Made by a program: the position numbers and the translations under genes. A DNA stretch of 64,000 bases, taken from Fodinibius sp964490705 (GTDB lineage: Bacteria > Bacteroidota > Rhodothermia > Balneolales > Balneolaceae). The stretch is taken from NCBI GenBank assembly GCA_964490705.1, contig CAZBCG010000001.1:310001-374000 (forward strand), given 5' to 3'. Within the stretch, counting starts at the first letter, position 1. Every line of letters begins with the position of its first letter. Below are positions 23,751 to 32,412 of the stretch, in pieces. The notes under the pieces are model-generated. The model worked only from the letters and a program-made list of their open reading frames with translations. It made no database searches and was not told where the DNA came from.

Positions 23751-24080
23751 TTAATACACCGGCAAGCTGGTATCAATCTCTTTGGCCCACTCGTTGATGC
23801 CACCCTTGAGGTTTTTCACGTTTTCAAATCCCTCCTTTTCCAACAGTTTGCAAGCTTGGGCGCTGCGACTCCCGCTGCGACAAAGACACACCACTTCGCT
23901 CTCCTTCTGATCTTCAATTTCATCCAGCCGAGACTCTAATTCACCAACAGGAATGAGTGTGGAATTGTCATATTCAATTTTCGACTGATACTGCTCAAAC
24001 GGTTCTCTGACGTCCAGCAGAAAAACGTTGTCTTTGGTATCAATTTTCTTTTTGAAATCTTGAACGGTGATCTCTTCCAT
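23751..24080 (-). CDS. Rhodanese-like domain protein
   Basis: Single-domain sulfurtransferase-like protein of 109 residues in the cytosol. The active-site loop is CRSGSRSA, Cys being the persulfide carrier; earlier blocks FLLDVREPFEQYQ and the final NLKGGINEWA are typical. Sulfur acceptor unknown. It is the last gene of the minus-strand run starting at miaA. The ATG at 24080 leaves 13 bases after the lptB stop; an upstream ATG at 24116 would overlap lptB by 23 bases and is less likely. Confidence 0.88.
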   Translation of the reverse strand: MEEITVQDFKKKIDTKDNVFLLDVREPFEQYQSKIEYDNSTLIPVGELESRLDEIEDQKESEVVCLCRSGSRSAQACKLLEKEGFENVKNLKGGINEWAKEIDTSLPVY

Positions 24081-24093
24081 TGTGTAATAAGTT

Positions 24094-24861
24094 TTATTCT
24101 TGTTCCTGTGATCCATAGCGATCTAATCGAAACTGGCTGCCCAGGTAGAGCCGGCGTGCTTCTTCATCCTCCGCCAGCTGATCGGCAGAGCCTTCTTTGA
24201 GTATTTTCCCCTCAAACATCAGGTACGCCCGGTCGGTAATGGCCAGCGTTTCGTGTACATTATGGTCGGTAATAAAAATGCCAATGTTGCGATAGCGAAG
24301 TTCAGCGACAATTTTTTGAATGTCTTCTACGGCAATGGGATCGACCCCGGCAAACGGTTCGTCAAGTAAAATAAAATCGGGATCGGTGACCAGTGCACGC
24401 GCAATTTCAGTTCTGCGACGCTCTCCGCCCGACAGGCTGTGTCCTTTGTTATCCACAACGCGTTCGAGCCCGAATTCTTCAATCAGCTGATCTGTGCGCT
24501 GTTGAATTTCGTTGTCGGGCATGTCAAAAAACTGCAGAATGGACTCAAGGTTTTCGCGGACTGTCAAATTGCGAAATACGCTGGCTTCCTGTGACAGATA
24601 TCCGACACCGAGACGAGCTCGTTTGTACATCGGCATGCCCGTAAGGTTATTGCCATCGAGGAAAATCTGTCCGTTTTCGGGGGTAACCAATCCCACAAAC
24701 ATGTAGAACGTAGTGGTTTTGCCCGCACCATTGGGACCAAGCAGCCCCACAATTTCGCCTTGGGTAACATCGATAGAGACATCCGAAACAACCGTGCGCT
24801 TTTTGTAGCTCTTGGTGAGCCCTTTGCTGTAAAGCTTTTTATTGGATTGCTGTTCCGGCAT
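24094..24861 (-). CDS. lptB: LPS export ABC transporter ATP-binding protein
   Basis: Cytosolic ATPase of the LptB2FG complex that drives lipopolysaccharide from the inner membrane to the outer. The 255-residue protein has Walker A GPNGAGKTT, signature LSGGERRR, Walker B FILLDEPFAGVDP and the LptB-type end around ITDHNVHETLAITDRAYL. A C-terminal addition of about 15 residues (RLDRYGSQEQE) is present. Neighbours purQ and the rhodanese gene are on the same strand with short gaps; LptF/G and LptC are not here. Confidence 0.95.
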   Translation of the reverse strand: MPEQQSNKKLYSKGLTKSYKKRTVVSDVSIDVTQGEIVGLLGPNGAGKTTTFYMFVGLVTPENGQIFLDGNNLTGMPMYKRARLGVGYLSQEASVFRNLTVRENLESILQFFDMPDNEIQQRTDQLIEEFGLERVVDNKGHSLSGGERRRTEIARALVTDPDFILLDEPFAGVDPIAVEDIQKIVAELRYRNIGIFITDHNVHETLAITDRAYLMFEGKILKEGSADQLAEDEEARRLYLGSQFRLDRYGSQEQE

Positions 24862-24881
24862 GCAAAATGAATTTGTTAAAC

Positions 24882-25583
24882 TTACGCTACGGCCAGTTCG
24901 TCAAGAACGGATGCAAAAACCTGTTGCCCGTCATCGGAGCCCAGCATTTCTTCAACAGCCCGTTCGGGATGCGGCATCATGCCGAGCACATTGCGCTGCT
25001 TGTTGCAGATACCGGCAATATTATCGACTGATCCGTTGAAGTTGGCTTCTTCGGTGGCTTGTCCATTGGCATTGCAATAGCGGAATACCACTTGGTCGTT
25101 GTCTTGTAGTTCCTTGAGCTGATCGTCATCCGTAAAATAGTTGCCTTCGCCGTGAGCCACGGGAATTTTCAACACGCTGTCTTTGGCAATATTGCGGGTA
25201 AAGAGGGTATCAGATGTTTCGCAACGGATGTAGGTATGTTTACAAACGAAGCGTAATTCCTGATTATGCATCATTGCTCCCGGTAGTAGTCCTGCTTCCA
25301 GAAGGATCTGAAATCCATTGCACACACCAAGCACCGGACGTCCCTGTTCGGCGAATTCAATGACAGATTGCATGATGGGCGAAAAGCGGGCGATGGCTCC
25401 CGAACGCAGGTAGTCGCCGTATGAAAATCCCCCTGGAACCAACAAAAAGTCGATATCTGACAGATCGGTATCTTTATGCCATAAAAATTTAGTATTGGCG
25501 TTCATCACATGCGCCAGTGCGTGGTAGGCGTCGTGGTCGCAGTTTGAGCCCGGAAATACGATTACTCCAAAGTTAGCAGACAC
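24882..25583 (-). CDS. purQ: Phosphoribosylformylglycinamidine synthase subunit PurQ
   Basis: Glutaminase subunit of FGAR amidotransferase in purine synthesis, giving ammonia to PurL. The 233 residues include FGVIVFPGSNCDHDAYHAL, GGFSYGDYLRSGAIA, the nucleophile Cys in VLGVCNGFQIL, and the His-Glu pair in MMPHPERAVEE. It is encoded downstream of purS with clpS in between and only three bases after clpS. PurL itself is not in the window. Confidence 0.96.
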   Translation of the reverse strand: MSANFGVIVFPGSNCDHDAYHALAHVMNANTKFLWHKDTDLSDIDFLLVPGGFSYGDYLRSGAIARFSPIMQSVIEFAEQGRPVLGVCNGFQILLEAGLLPGAMMHNQELRFVCKHTYIRCETSDTLFTRNIAKDSVLKIPVAHGEGNYFTDDDQLKELQDNDQVVFRYCNANGQATEEANFNGSVDNIAGICNKQRNVLGMMPHPERAVEEMLGSDDGQQVFASVLDELAVA

Positions 25584-25586
25584 GGT

Positions 25587-25925
25587 TTATCCTTTTATTT
25601 CGGTGATTAATTGAATCTCTTTAAGTACGCCATTGACTTCAAAACAATCCTCAAAGGGGCCCTCAAACACTTCGGCTTTGCCCTCATTGTGGACTTTATA
25701 CGTCAAGTTTTCGGCGTGTGATTGATCGCATTTGAGTGCCTTGATGAGTTGTTCTATTACCTCATCAAAGGTGTGGATGTCATCATCATACAGGATGACT
25801 CTCCACGGTGTATTCTCTTCTTCGTCTTCCTGTTCTTTTTCCAGCACATCCACATCAACGCCCGGCTGTTCCTCTTCTTCAACGCCGGGTTTGGATGCCC
25901 AAATGCTAAAAAGCAGGTCGTTCAT
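25587..25925 (-). CDS. clpS: ATP-dependent Clp protease adaptor
   Basis: Adaptor that delivers N-degron substrates to ClpA/ClpC-ClpP. The 112-residue form has an acidic linker (residues ~13-35, many Glu/Asp) then the core domain with WRVILYDDDIHTFDEVI and EVFEGPFEDC. The ATG at 25925 follows the purS stop by 13 bases; an ATG at 25964 would overlap purS. The gene sits inside the purine pair purS-purQ, an unusual place, with spacing that implies one transcript. Confidence 0.88.
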   Translation of the reverse strand: MNDLLFSIWASKPGVEEEEQPGVDVDVLEKEQEDEEENTPWRVILYDDDIHTFDEVIEQLIKALKCDQSHAENLTYKVHNEGKAEVFEGPFEDCFEVNGVLKEIQLITEIKG

Positions 25926-25938
25926 AGCAATAGGCTCA

Positions 25939-26187
25939 TTAGTTTTCGCGGATCGTGATTTCAAAATCCTCCATCACTTCGTTGGCCAGCAGTTTGGTGC
26001 AGGCCGTTTCGGCAATTTCATGGGCCTGATCTTCACTTTCGGCATCAATATCGAGCTCAATGAGCTTGCCGATGCGCACCTTATTAACGTTGGTGAGACC
26101 AAGATCTTGTAGTGCGTGATGGGCGGCTTTTCCCTTAGGGTCTAAAATGGATTTTCGAAGCGTGACGTTTACAGTAGCTTTGTACAT
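25939..26187 (-). CDS. purS: Phosphoribosylformylglycinamidine synthase subunit PurS
   Basis: Small subunit (82 residues) that joins PurQ to PurL in FGAR amidotransferase. The pattern MYKATVNVTLRKSILDPKGK followed by AAHHALQDLGL and VRIGKLIELDID is family-typical. Start at 26187 is chosen over an ATG three codons earlier because homologues start close to Y-K-A. Second in the minus-strand run after miaA with a 50-base gap. Confidence 0.94.
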   Translation of the reverse strand: MYKATVNVTLRKSILDPKGKAAHHALQDLGLTNVNKVRIGKLIELDIDAESEDQAHEIAETACTKLLANEVMEDFEITIREN

Positions 26188-26237
26188 TCTGTGCAAAAAT
26201 TGTCCAGTTTTAAATGAAGGTAAAGTTAATCTTTATT

Positions 26238-27155
26238 TCACTTTACTGCTAACTGCTGACGGATAAAATATTGCGCTTCTGTTGGAGAGGTTCCATCAAA
26301 GTCAATCCAGTTGATGAAATCCCACCGGCGAAACCACGAAAGCTGCCGCTTGGCATAGCGGCGGGTCTGGGTCTTCATATCCTTAATCATCTGTTCGCGA
26401 CTGATCTCATCGTGCAAAAAGGCAATTGCCTCTTTGTACCCCACTGTATTCAGGCCGGGATCATCGAGCGAATAGCCCATATCCAGGATAGCGCGGACTT
26501 CATCCAGAAATCCCTGTTCGAACATCTGATCGACGCGTCGATTAATACGCCCGTAGAGTTTTTGACGATCGCGTTGTAATCCAAAAACGATCATATCGTC
26601 GGGAACGGTGATGGTGTTATCATCAGAGTGGAACGAGCTGAACGCCCGGCCGGTTTGCATCCACACATCGAGCGCGCGAACGATGCGCTGGGTATTCATG
26701 CCGTCCATTTTTTGTGCGTAGTCGGGATCGACATCGAGCAGTTTTTGATAGAGTGATTCAATGCCCTCGTCTTCAATCTGGGTTTCCAACTTGGCAATAT
26801 TTTCTTCATTTGCTTCGGGAACGTCATCCAGCGGTTGAATTGCACACTGCACATGCAGCGTGCTGCCGCCCACATAGAGTATGTTCTTTCCGCGGGATTG
26901 GATATCGTGCTCCCACTCCTGTGCCCGCTCATAGAAGTTCATTGCGTTGTCTTTCGTAGCGGGATCGATGATCGACAAGTTATAGTGGGGAATGCTACCC
27001 TGTTCTTCCTCGCTGGGTGTGGCCGTACCGATGTTCATATACTTGTAGCACTGCCGCGAATCAGTAGAAATAATTTCGGCATTGAGTTGATCTGCCAGAT
27101 CCACAGAAAGTGCCGTTTTGCCGACGGCCGTGGGACCGAGTAACAGTATTTTCAC
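26238..27155 (-). CDS. miaA: tRNA dimethylallyltransferase
   Basis: Adds the dimethylallyl group to A37 of tRNAs reading U-starting codons. The 305-residue product shows P-loop LLLGPTAVGKTALSVDLA, the DSRQCYKYMNIGTATP block, and the tRNA-binding DMKTQTRRYAKRQLSWFRR. First gene of the minus-strand run, divergent from dnaN across 230 bases that hold no other gene. Confidence 0.96.
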   Translation of the reverse strand: MKILLLGPTAVGKTALSVDLADQLNAEIISTDSRQCYKYMNIGTATPSEEEQGSIPHYNLSIIDPATKDNAMNFYERAQEWEHDIQSRGKNILYVGGSTLHVQCAIQPLDDVPEANEENIAKLETQIEDEGIESLYQKLLDVDPDYAQKMDGMNTQRIVRALDVWMQTGRAFSSFHSDDNTITVPDDMIVFGLQRDRQKLYGRINRRVDQMFEQGFLDEVRAILDMGYSLDDPGLNTVGYKEAIAFLHDEISREQMIKDMKTQTRRYAKRQLSWFRRWDFINWIDFDGTSPTEAQYFIRQQLAVK

Positions 27156-27385
27156 GCAGTAAATATTGAGTTAACAAATGTTATTTACAGAAGTTAAACA
27201 TAAGGAAATATAAGTTCTGTTTGGGAATTCAGTAGGTCTGATAATGGAATTGCATGCATATTTTTAAGCCCAAGAAAGGTGGTGTAATTTGGTTGCTAAG
27301 AGAGCGGAGATTTATTAGTATAAGGTACTTATTATTCGGACTATTTATTGATGTCTGACGAACGCTTAGCTAAAAAAGTTTACTT

Positions 27386-28501
27386 ATGAAATTTAACGTC
27401 TCGAGTAGCGAACTTGTTAATGCTTTGTCTGCTGTTTCGGGTGCCGTACCCAACAAAGCGACCCTCCCTATTCTGGAAACTATTTTATTTGAAAGTGATG
27501 GTGATCAGCTTCGGTTAACAGCTACCGATCTCGAAATTTCTATCATTGAGTCGATGGAAGCCGATATTGACGACGGTGGTGCAGTGGCTATTCCCGCCCG
27601 TCGGCTGATCGAAACGCTTCGTCAGCTGCCTGATATTCCCGTGGCTTTTGAGGTTGACGAAAAGTTCAATATCAGGTTTCGTACCGACAAGGGTACATAT
27701 AAGCTGGTGGGCGAAGATCCCGATGAATTCCCCGAAGTGCCCAACCTTGATGAGGGACATACGCTTGAGACGAGCAAAGATTTGGTTCTCAGTGCCATCG
27801 ACAAAACGCTTTTTGCAGTATCGAATGATGATCTGCGTCCCGCGATGATGGGGGTCTATTTTGATATCGGGACTGATGAAAGCAAATTTGTTGCCACCGA
27901 TGGGCACCGCTTGGTCAAGTATATCAAGCAGGATCTGACAAGTGATCAGGAAGTTGATTTTATTGTGCCCGAAAAAGCGCTGAATCTCGTGCAGAAAGCG
28001 CTGCATGCCGAAGAGTGTGATATGACAATCACCGATGATCACGTGCGCTTTAAAAGCGGAAATACGATCGTGGTTACGCGACTGATTAACGAGCAGTATC
28101 CAAATTACGAATCGGTTATCCCGAAAGACAATGAGAAGAAGTTGTTCATCAACAAGGAGCAGATGCTGGCGACGGTAAAGCGTGTAGCTATATTCTCCAG
28201 TTCTACCACGCGACAGATTCGTCTGCAGCTCAATTCTGACAAGTTGACCATTCGAGCTGAAGATATCGACATGAGCAGCGAAGCTAAAGAAACCATTGCC
28301 TGTGAATATGGCTATGACGAAATGGAGATTGGTTTTAATGCAAAGTATCTGGCAGATGTGCTGGGCAATGTCGATGGCGAAGAAGTCTATTTTGAATTTT
28401 CCACACCCAACAGAGCCGGTATTGTCAAACCTTCCGAGGAGGAAGAAAATGAGCAGATTCTGATGCTCGTGATGCCGGTGATGCTTAATACGTATGCGTA
28501 A
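27386..28501 (+). CDS. dnaN: DNA polymerase III beta subunit (sliding clamp)
   Basis: Ring clamp that tethers polymerases to DNA; 371 residues in three similar domains (about 1-120, 130-250, 255-371). The start MKFNVSSSELVNALSAV, the middle PAMMGVYFDIG and ATDGHRLV, and the C-terminal MLVMPVM are conserved. It is away from dnaA, which is not in the window. Its last eight bases overlap the start of the SAM-hydrolase gene, so translation of the two is probably coupled. Confidence 0.97.
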   Translation: MKFNVSSSELVNALSAVSGAVPNKATLPILETILFESDGDQLRLTATDLEISIIESMEADIDDGGAVAIPARRLIETLRQLPDIPVAFEVDEKFNIRFRTDKGTYKLVGEDPDEFPEVPNLDEGHTLETSKDLVLSAIDKTLFAVSNDDLRPAMMGVYFDIGTDESKFVATDGHRLVKYIKQDLTSDQEVDFIVPEKALNLVQKALHAEECDMTITDDHVRFKSGNTIVVTRLINEQYPNYESVIPKDNEKKLFINKEQMLATVKRVAIFSSSTTRQIRLQLNSDKLTIRAEDIDMSSEAKETIACEYGYDEMEIGFNAKYLADVLGNVDGEEVYFEFSTPNRAGIVKPSEEEENEQILMLVMPVMLNTYA

Positions 28502-29294
28502 TGTGATTACCCTCACGACCGATTTTGGTCTGCAGGATTACTATGTGAGTGCGATGAAGGCGGTCATCCTGGATATTGCTCCGGATGTGCGCATGATTGA
28601 TATTTCGCATGATATTCCCTCGCAGGATATTATGGCGGGCTCATGGATCCTGAAAAATTCGGCCATGCTCTTTCCTGAAGGTACAGTACACACTGTTGTT
28701 GTGGATCCCGGTGTGGGTACCGATCGCAATGCAGTGGCGGTGAATATAGAAGATCAGTATTTCGTTGGTCCTGATAACGGTATTTTTTCTTTACTCACCC
28801 AAGAACATGATTACACGGCCGTTCGCTTGAATAACGAACAATATTGGCGTGACGAGATGTCAAAAACCTTTCACGGTCGCGATATTTTTGCCCCGGTTGC
28901 TGCACATCTCAGCGAAGGTGTGCCCATGGAAGAACTCGGAGAACCGCTTGATGAACTCGTCACCTACCGCTGGACCGTCCCCATTGCCGACAAAGACGGC
29001 CTGGAAGGCATGGTCATTCATATCGATAAGTTTGGGAACTTGGTTACCAATATTTCATCCACTCAAATTGAGGATGTTATTGGGGACAAAAGCGTTAAAA
29101 TTTATGTGGGCAATACCATTCTTGATGAAATTGTAACAACCTTTGGCGCGGTAGCCGAAGGTGAACCGATGGCATTTATCGGAAGTTCGGGAATGCTGGA
29201 AGTCGGCATCAATAAAGGAAATGCCCAAGAGATGTTGAGTGTTCAAAAAGGGGCACAGATCTCGCTGATTCTGCAAAAAGAGAGTCAGATTTAG
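28494..29294 (+). CDS. S-adenosylmethionine hydrolase (adenosine-forming), DUF62 family
   Basis: Trimeric enzyme related to SAM-dependent chlorinase/fluorinase. Most bacterial members use water and split SAM into adenosine and methionine. The 266 residues show LTTDFGLQDYYVSAMK, DISHDIPSQDI, VDPGVGTDR and FVGPDNGIFS, and a C-terminal beta domain with IDKFGNLVTNI. No halogenase-specific residues can be judged. Its ATG lies inside the end of dnaN. The methyltransferase at 29358 follows on the same strand. Confidence 0.92.
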   Translation: MRNVITLTTDFGLQDYYVSAMKAVILDIAPDVRMIDISHDIPSQDIMAGSWILKNSAMLFPEGTVHTVVVDPGVGTDRNAVAVNIEDQYFVGPDNGIFSLLTQEHDYTAVRLNNEQYWRDEMSKTFHGRDIFAPVAAHLSEGVPMEELGEPLDELVTYRWTVPIADKDGLEGMVIHIDKFGNLVTNISSTQIEDVIGDKSVKIYVGNTILDEIVTTFGAVAEGEPMAFIGSSGMLEVGINKGNAQEMLSVQKGAQISLILQKESQI

Positions 29295-29357
29295 ATCGTA
29301 ACACCGCCAGCTGATAATCCGTATTATTAGGGCGTCGATTAATCCATACGGTTGCCA

Positions 29358-30188
29358 ATGCTGAACACTGAAAAGAATATTATGTCCCTAGAGCTACGGT
29401 CTCCCAAACATGAGCGTGCCTCCATCACCGTCCCTCGCGAAGTGTCCCATTTGCAGAAAAATTTCAACGGTACGATTTGCTCAAACAAAGGCGATGAGTA
29501 TGCTATTACCAACAATGTGATTGATCTCTTGGGGGATGATCCCGTGAGCATGTCGTGGGCACAGAGCTCGAATCACTGGAAGGTAACGGCGGCACTGTAC
29601 GAGGATATCTGGCGGAAACGCTCGCTTTCAATTCTTACCGGTGAAGAATTTCCTATTGAGAAAGAACGTGAGTTGTTAATCGACTGGCTTAATCCCCAGC
29701 CGGATAAATTGTATCTTGATATCGGTTGCTCCACAGCGTTATATGGACGGTTGATAAAAAAAGAGGAATCCCAATGCGACGTTGTTTCGCTTGATTTTTC
29801 AAAGCAGATGCTGCAAGAGGCGCGCTTGAAATCCGAAGCGGAAGAAACGGATCTTTACTTGTTGCGGGCCGATGCGCGCTATCTGCCCTTCTTTGGTGCC
29901 ATGTTTGATGGTGTGATGATGGGCGGGACACTTAATGAGCTTACCGATCCGTTAAAAGTACTTTACGAAGCACGTCGCGTGGTCAAAAAAGACGGTGTAT
30001 TTTTTATGATGCATCTCGTCAAAGCTGATGCCTGGTATATGCGGCTATTGCAGGATTCAGCAGAGTTCGGAGGCATCAAATTCTGGACAATTGATGAAAG
30101 TAATAAGCTGTTTGAGCGAGCGGGATTCAGTATTGCGGATCAGTTTTCCAAAGGCATCGTCTGTTTTACAAAGCTTATTCCGGCCTGA
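29358..30188 (+). CDS. Class I SAM-dependent methyltransferase
   Basis: A 276-residue protein with the seven-strand methyltransferase core in residues ~105-230: motif I LYLDIGCSTALYGRL, the acidic end of strand 2 VVSLDFSKQML, motif II ADARYLPFFGAMFDGV and post-motif TLNELTDPLKVL. The first 60 residues (VPREVSHLQKNFNGTI) resemble the N-terminal extension of quinone or lipid methyltransferases, but substrate is unknown. Alternative start ATG 29382. Co-directional with the SAM hydrolase 63 bases upstream. Confidence 0.85.
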   Translation: MLNTEKNIMSLELRSPKHERASITVPREVSHLQKNFNGTICSNKGDEYAITNNVIDLLGDDPVSMSWAQSSNHWKVTAALYEDIWRKRSLSILTGEEFPIEKERELLIDWLNPQPDKLYLDIGCSTALYGRLIKKEESQCDVVSLDFSKQMLQEARLKSEAEETDLYLLRADARYLPFFGAMFDGVMMGGTLNELTDPLKVLYEARRVVKKDGVFFMMHLVKADAWYMRLLQDSAEFGGIKFWTIDESNKLFERAGFSIADQFSKGIVCFTKLIPA

Positions 30189-30192
30189 CTTG

Positions 30193-30225
30193 AACTTTCC
30201 TAAACTTCCAAGATTTAGGAAAGTT
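30193..30225. terminator. Bidirectional terminator
   Basis: Perfect 12-bp stem (30193-30204, 30214-30225) with nine-base loop between the stops of the methyltransferase (plus) and argS (minus). Arms end in AACTTT/AAAGTT giving short U-tracts both ways. Confidence 0.85.
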
Positions 30226-30240
30226 TTGTGAAGTATGAAA

Positions 30241-31875
30241 TTACATCTGCTCGGGAGCGGAAATGCCCAATATTCCCAGTCCGTTAGCCAACACTTGAGC
30301 GGTAGCTTTTGCCAGCGTTGCTCGTGCTTGAACCAGTTCCTCCTCTTCACCAAGAATCCGGCAGTCGTGATAGAACGAAGTGAAAACTGATGCCAGGTCA
30401 TCGAGATAATTAACCAGCCGGTGCGGTTCGCGATGTTCTGCTGCACTTTTGATGATTTCGGGAAAGCGAATCATTGTTTTGATGAGCGTCGTCTCGGACT
30501 CATGGGTCAAGAGGCTAAGATCAAGGTTATCCTCAAATGAATATTCTTGCTCAACTTTCCGCAAAATACTGTGGATGCGCGCATGGGCATACTGCAGGTA
30601 GAATACCGGATTTTTATCGCCGGCTTCTTTGGCTTCGGCAATATCGAACTCCAGATGCGTATTGGGATCGCGCATCTCAAAGAAAAAGCGGGTCACGTCG
30701 GATCCAACTTCATCCATCAGCTCGTCGAGCGTTACAAAGTTGGCTTTGCGTGTACTCATTTTAAACGGCTCTCCGTCTTTCACAAGCGTTACAAACTGAT
30801 AGACGACCACATTCACCTTGGATTTGTCGTAGCCCAGAGCCTCAATGCCCGAGAGTACATCGGGATAGGTGTCGATATGATCAGCGCCAAAGACATCAAC
30901 ACATTGATCATAGCCGCGCTCAAGCTTGTTGGCATGATATGCAATATCGGGCAGGCGATAGGTAGGTTCTCCGCTGCTTTTGATGAGCACGGTATCCTGA
31001 TCTTTACCAAAACTGGTGGTGCGGAACCAAGTGGCTCCGTCTTTGTCGTAAGCGAGGTCTTTCTCGCGCAGAGTTTTTACGGTCTTGTCGATGGAGCCGT
31101 CATCATAGACTTGTTGCTCGTTGAAGAAGGCATCCATCTCGATGTTCATCCGCTTGAGTGTAGCCTGGATGTCATCAAAAATAACTGCTTCGGCTTTGTC
31201 TTTAAAGGGGGTAATATCCTCTGATTGGGCAAGATCATCACCATGTTCATCCACCAGGGCTTGTGCAATATCGCGGATATATTCGCCTTCGTATCCATCA
31301 TCGGGGAATGCTGCTTCTTGTCCTAACTCTTCCAGGTATCGCGCGCGGACGCTTTCCCCCAGCATGCGCATTTGCCGGCCGGCATTATTGAAATAGTATT
31401 CGCGATCGACTTCGGCGCCGGTCCATTCCAGCAGGTTGGCAATGGTATCGCCCAGCACGGCATTACGGCCGTGTCCCACGGTAAGGGGACCGGTGGGATT
31501 GGCGCTTACAAATTCTACGAGAATGCGGATTCCTTTTTGGATATCTGATCTGCCAAAGTCGGTGCCCTCATTAAGAATTTGTTGCAGCTCATCAAACAAA
31601 TAGTTTTCGGCGTATCGAAAGTTGATGAAGCCCGGACCGGCAATTTCAACGGCATCAATTTTTTGGGGATCGTAATCCAGTCCTTCAACAATTTGTTCTG
31701 CAATCTTACGGGGATTCATTTTGAGTACGCTGGCCAAATTCATGGCAATATTGGCGGCGGCATCACCGTGCTCGGGCTGATTCGGTTTTTCGATCTGTAT
31801 CTCGGGAATGTCCTCTTCGGTGATATCGAACTGGTTAAGCGATTCCCTGATTATGGTGCGTAAATAATCCTTCAT
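30241..31875 (-). CDS. argS: Arginyl-tRNA synthetase
   Basis: Class I synthetase of 544 residues charging tRNA-Arg. It has the N-terminal Add-1 domain (HGDAAANIAMNLA), the HIGH-type motif in ANPTGPLTVGHGRN, a KMSK-type loop KMSTRKAN and the C-terminal DALR anticodon-binding domain with YHDCRIL and ALGI-like end. The sequence ends LANGLGILGISAPEQM, standard for the family. Its start is separated from the GxxExxY gene by a repeat-bearing gap. Confidence 0.97.
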   Translation of the reverse strand: MKDYLRTIIRESLNQFDITEEDIPEIQIEKPNQPEHGDAAANIAMNLASVLKMNPRKIAEQIVEGLDYDPQKIDAVEIAGPGFINFRYAENYLFDELQQILNEGTDFGRSDIQKGIRILVEFVSANPTGPLTVGHGRNAVLGDTIANLLEWTGAEVDREYYFNNAGRQMRMLGESVRARYLEELGQEAAFPDDGYEGEYIRDIAQALVDEHGDDLAQSEDITPFKDKAEAVIFDDIQATLKRMNIEMDAFFNEQQVYDDGSIDKTVKTLREKDLAYDKDGATWFRTTSFGKDQDTVLIKSSGEPTYRLPDIAYHANKLERGYDQCVDVFGADHIDTYPDVLSGIEALGYDKSKVNVVVYQFVTLVKDGEPFKMSTRKANFVTLDELMDEVGSDVTRFFFEMRDPNTHLEFDIAEAKEAGDKNPVFYLQYAHARIHSILRKVEQEYSFEDNLDLSLLTHESETTLIKTMIRFPEIIKSAAEHREPHRLVNYLDDLASVFTSFYHDCRILGEEEELVQARATLAKATAQVLANGLGILGISAPEQM

Positions 31876-31946
31876 TGATGTTGTGTTCTGCCGGATTGGA
31901 ATTAAGCGCTAAATATAACGGTTTTTAGGTTCTAAAATCGAGTGGG

Positions 31947-32412
31947 AATAGAACACAGGTAAAGCAGATCATACGGATGGGCACAGGTTTACTTTTAGGT
32001 GAATATTTTTCTGCGGAGCTGTGGTTTCTTACCAAAGTTTAATAATAGCCCAACTTTTATGTTAGTAGCTTTAAGGTAGTTGATTAGCTGAATTTCATTT
32101 GCTTTTGTTAACATTTCTGAAGCTTTTAATTCAATAATTACTTTATCATTAACTACCAAGTCTGCAAAATATTTACCAACTATCATCTCATCATAAAAAA
32201 CTTTAATGGGCAATTGAGTAGAACATTTACATCCTTGTTTACGAAGTTCTTTTTGAAGGGCGTTTTCGTAAACTTTTTCTAGGAAACCATATCCTAGCGT
32301 ATTATAAACCTTGTAAAAAGATTCGATTATCTGTCCCGTCAGATTTTTATATAACATATAACCCCAAATTTTCTGTGAAGATCTGTAAAACCTGTGTGAT
32401 CTGCGTTCTATT
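31947..32412. repeat. Inverted repeats flanking the GxxExxY gene
   Basis: AATAGAAC at 31947-31954 is matched by the complement GTTCTATT at 32405-32412. Inside each end lie CAGATC/ACACAGG-type words (left 31955-31990; right 32371-32404, which reads as CACAGGTTTTACAGATC on the minus strand). They belong to the same CAGATT/CACAGG repeat class as 8162-8200. The right end runs up to the stop codon of radC. The whole looks like a small repeat-bounded cassette. Confidence 0.6.
31995..32357 (-). CDS. GxxExxY family protein
   Basis: A 120-residue protein of the GxxExxY family, named for the motif seen here as GYGFLEKVYENAL. Further conserved parts are YFADLVVNDKVIIELKAS, which looks like a PD-(D/E)xK nuclease core (D...E-x-K), and INYLKATNIKVGLLLNFG. 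Biochemical role is unknown; members are frequently found in dispersed repeats and are variably present between strains, as the flanking repeats here also suggest. Base composition is more AT-rich than argS or radC on either side. Confidence 0.9.
   Translation of the reverse strand: MLYKNLTGQIIESFYKVYNTLGYGFLEKVYENALQKELRKQGCKCSTQLPIKVFYDEMIVGKYFADLVVNDKVIIELKASEMLTKANEIQLINYLKATNIKVGLLLNFGKKPQLRRKIFT

Noticed and set aside
27156..27385. Replication origin next to dnaN
   Set aside because: The 230-base gap before dnaN has no DnaA-box cluster and no dnaA gene; miaA is the neighbour.
27515..28516. 333-codon open frame antisense to dnaN
   Set aside because: It lies fully over dnaN on the other strand, has Ile/Arg/Phe-rich shadow composition and no family pattern. 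Codon bias of the real gene explains it.
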